A stretch of 6,321 nt of DNA. Source: Actinomycetota bacterium (GTDB lineage: Bacteria; Actinomycetota; Actinomycetes; Propionibacteriales; Propionibacteriaceae). Location of the stretch: the NCBI GenBank assembly GCA_016213595.1, contig JACRAA010000481.1:1-6321 (forward strand). Reading direction: 5' to 3'. Under the pieces are notes generated by a model. The model searched no databases. It had not been told where the DNA came from and worked only from the letters and a program-made list of their open reading frames with translations. A program made the translations under genes and the position numbers. Positions within the stretch are counted from its first letter, which is position 1. The number at the start of each line of letters is the position of its first letter. Of the stretch, positions 5,697 through 6,321 are shown piece after piece.

Positions 5697-6321
5697 GTGG
5701 CCGTCCAGAAGATGTCCGAGCTGTTCGTCCGCACCTTGCGTGAGGACCCGGCCGACGCCGAGGTGCCGAGCCACCGCTGGCTCGTGCGCGCCGGCTACAT
5801 CCGGCGTGCGGCCCCTGGCATCTACTCCTGGCTGCCGCTGGGCCTGAAGGTGCTCGCGAAGGTCGAGCAGATCGTGCGCGAGGAGATGGTCGCGATCGGG
5901 GGCCAGGAGGTGCGGTTCCCGGCGCTGCTGCCCAGGGAGCCGTACGAGACGACCCACCGGTGGACCGAGTACGGCCCGAACCTGTTCCGGCTCAAGGACC
6001 GCAAGGGCGGCGACTACCTGCTCGGGCCGACGCACGAGGAGATGTTCACGCTGCTCGTCAAGGACCTGTACAGCTCGTACAAGGACCTGCCCCTGACGTT
6101 GTTCCAGATCCAGACCAAGTACCGCGACGAGGCCCGGCCCCGCGCGGGCATGCTCCGCGGCCGCGAGTTCATCATGAAGGACTCGTACACGTTCGACATG
6201 GACGCCGAGGGCCTGCAGCGCTCGTACGAGACCCACCGCGGCGCGTGCGTCAGGGTCATGGAGCGCCTCGGCCTCGACTACGTCATCGTCAAGGCCATGT
6301 CGGGCGCGATGGGCGGCTCCG
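5697..6321 (+). CDS. proS: Prolyl-tRNA synthetase, bacterial type (N-terminal part, cut by window end)
   Basis: This class II aminoacyl-tRNA synthetase activates proline with ATP and charges tRNA-Pro. The visible 208 residues are the N-terminal catalytic part. The start VAVQKMSELFVRTLREDP leads into SHRWLVRAGYIRRAAPGIYSW, typical of bacterial ProRS. GPTHEE at 110-115 and the motif 2 region (YRDE at 142-145, GREFIMKDSYTF at 155-166) follow. The fragment ends at SGAMGGS, about where the editing (INS) insertion begins in bacterial-type enzymes, whose full length is usually 570-600 residues. Whether the editing domain is present cannot be seen. GTG 5697 is chosen from the AGGAG 5 nt upstream; ATG 5712 would remove five residues. 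It lies 76 nt after the GNAT gene on the same strand and probably has its own promoter as a housekeeping gene, though read-through is possible. Confidence 0.96.
   Translation, partial: MAVQKMSELFVRTLREDPADAEVPSHRWLVRAGYIRRAAPGIYSWLPLGLKVLAKVEQIVREEMVAIGGQEVRFPALLPREPYETTHRWTEYGPNLFRLKDRKGGDYLLGPTHEEMFTLLVKDLYSSYKDLPLTLFQIQTKYRDEARPRAGMLRGREFIMKDSYTFDMDAEGLQRSYETHRGACVRVMERLGLDYVIVKAMSGAMGGS

Noticed and set aside
2792..5734. 980-codon open frame on the minus strand, antisense to rseP, ispG, the GNAT gene and the proS start
   Set aside because: Its product is low-complexity, rich in Arg, Asp, Gly and His, with no recognisable domain. It is the mirror of well-identified plus-strand genes in GC-rich DNA where stops are rare.
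1..6321. tRNA or rRNA genes, CRISPR arrays, insertion sequences, attachment sites, prophage or defence genes
   Set aside because: I found no cloverleaf-like stretch, no array of spaced repeats, no transposase or integrase motif and no terminal inverted repeats. The window is covered by housekeeping-type genes.

Overview
This 6.3 kb window is GC-rich chromosomal DNA with a strong bias for G or C at third codon positions. It appears to come from an actinobacterium. The protein sequences and the gene order dxr - rseP/rip1 - ispG - GNAT (DUF4081) fit Actinobacteria, and carrying proS directly downstream suggests Micrococcales, perhaps near Cellulomonas. That narrower placement is inference from memory, not from a search.

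Layout, left to right. A LOG-family (lysine-decarboxylase-like Rossmann) protein lies on the minus strand and runs off the left edge. It is divergent from a plus-strand cluster, and about 110 bp separate the two proposed start codons. This short region holds an imperfect 14-bp tandem repeat lying between two promoter-like elements that face in opposite directions. The plus-strand cluster is dxr (DXP reductoisomerase, MEP pathway), rseP/rip1 (site-2 intramembrane metalloprotease), ispG (HMBPP synthase, MEP pathway) and a two-domain GNAT-type acetyltransferase. Spacings are 13, 29 and 0 nt, so they look like one operon. After a 76-bp gap with a hairpin and its own promoter-like element comes proS (prolyl-tRNA synthetase), cut off by the right edge.

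How the genes relate. Dxr and IspG catalyse an early and a late step of the non-mevalonate route to IPP and DMAPP. These feed undecaprenyl carriers, menaquinone and tRNA prenylation. The protease between them belongs to the family that cleaves membrane anti-sigma factors in envelope-stress signalling. Co-transcription would link supply of the lipid carrier precursor to envelope homeostasis, which is a hypothesis. The GNAT protein has no assigned substrate.

This is mostly a conserved housekeeping region. I see no mobile element, CRISPR array, phage gene, tRNA, rRNA or defence system, and no convincing undescribed system. The points most worth a second look are regulatory: the divergent promoter with its tandem repeat, probable leaderless starts, and the unusual translational junctions. 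No stretch over 300 bases lacks a gene.
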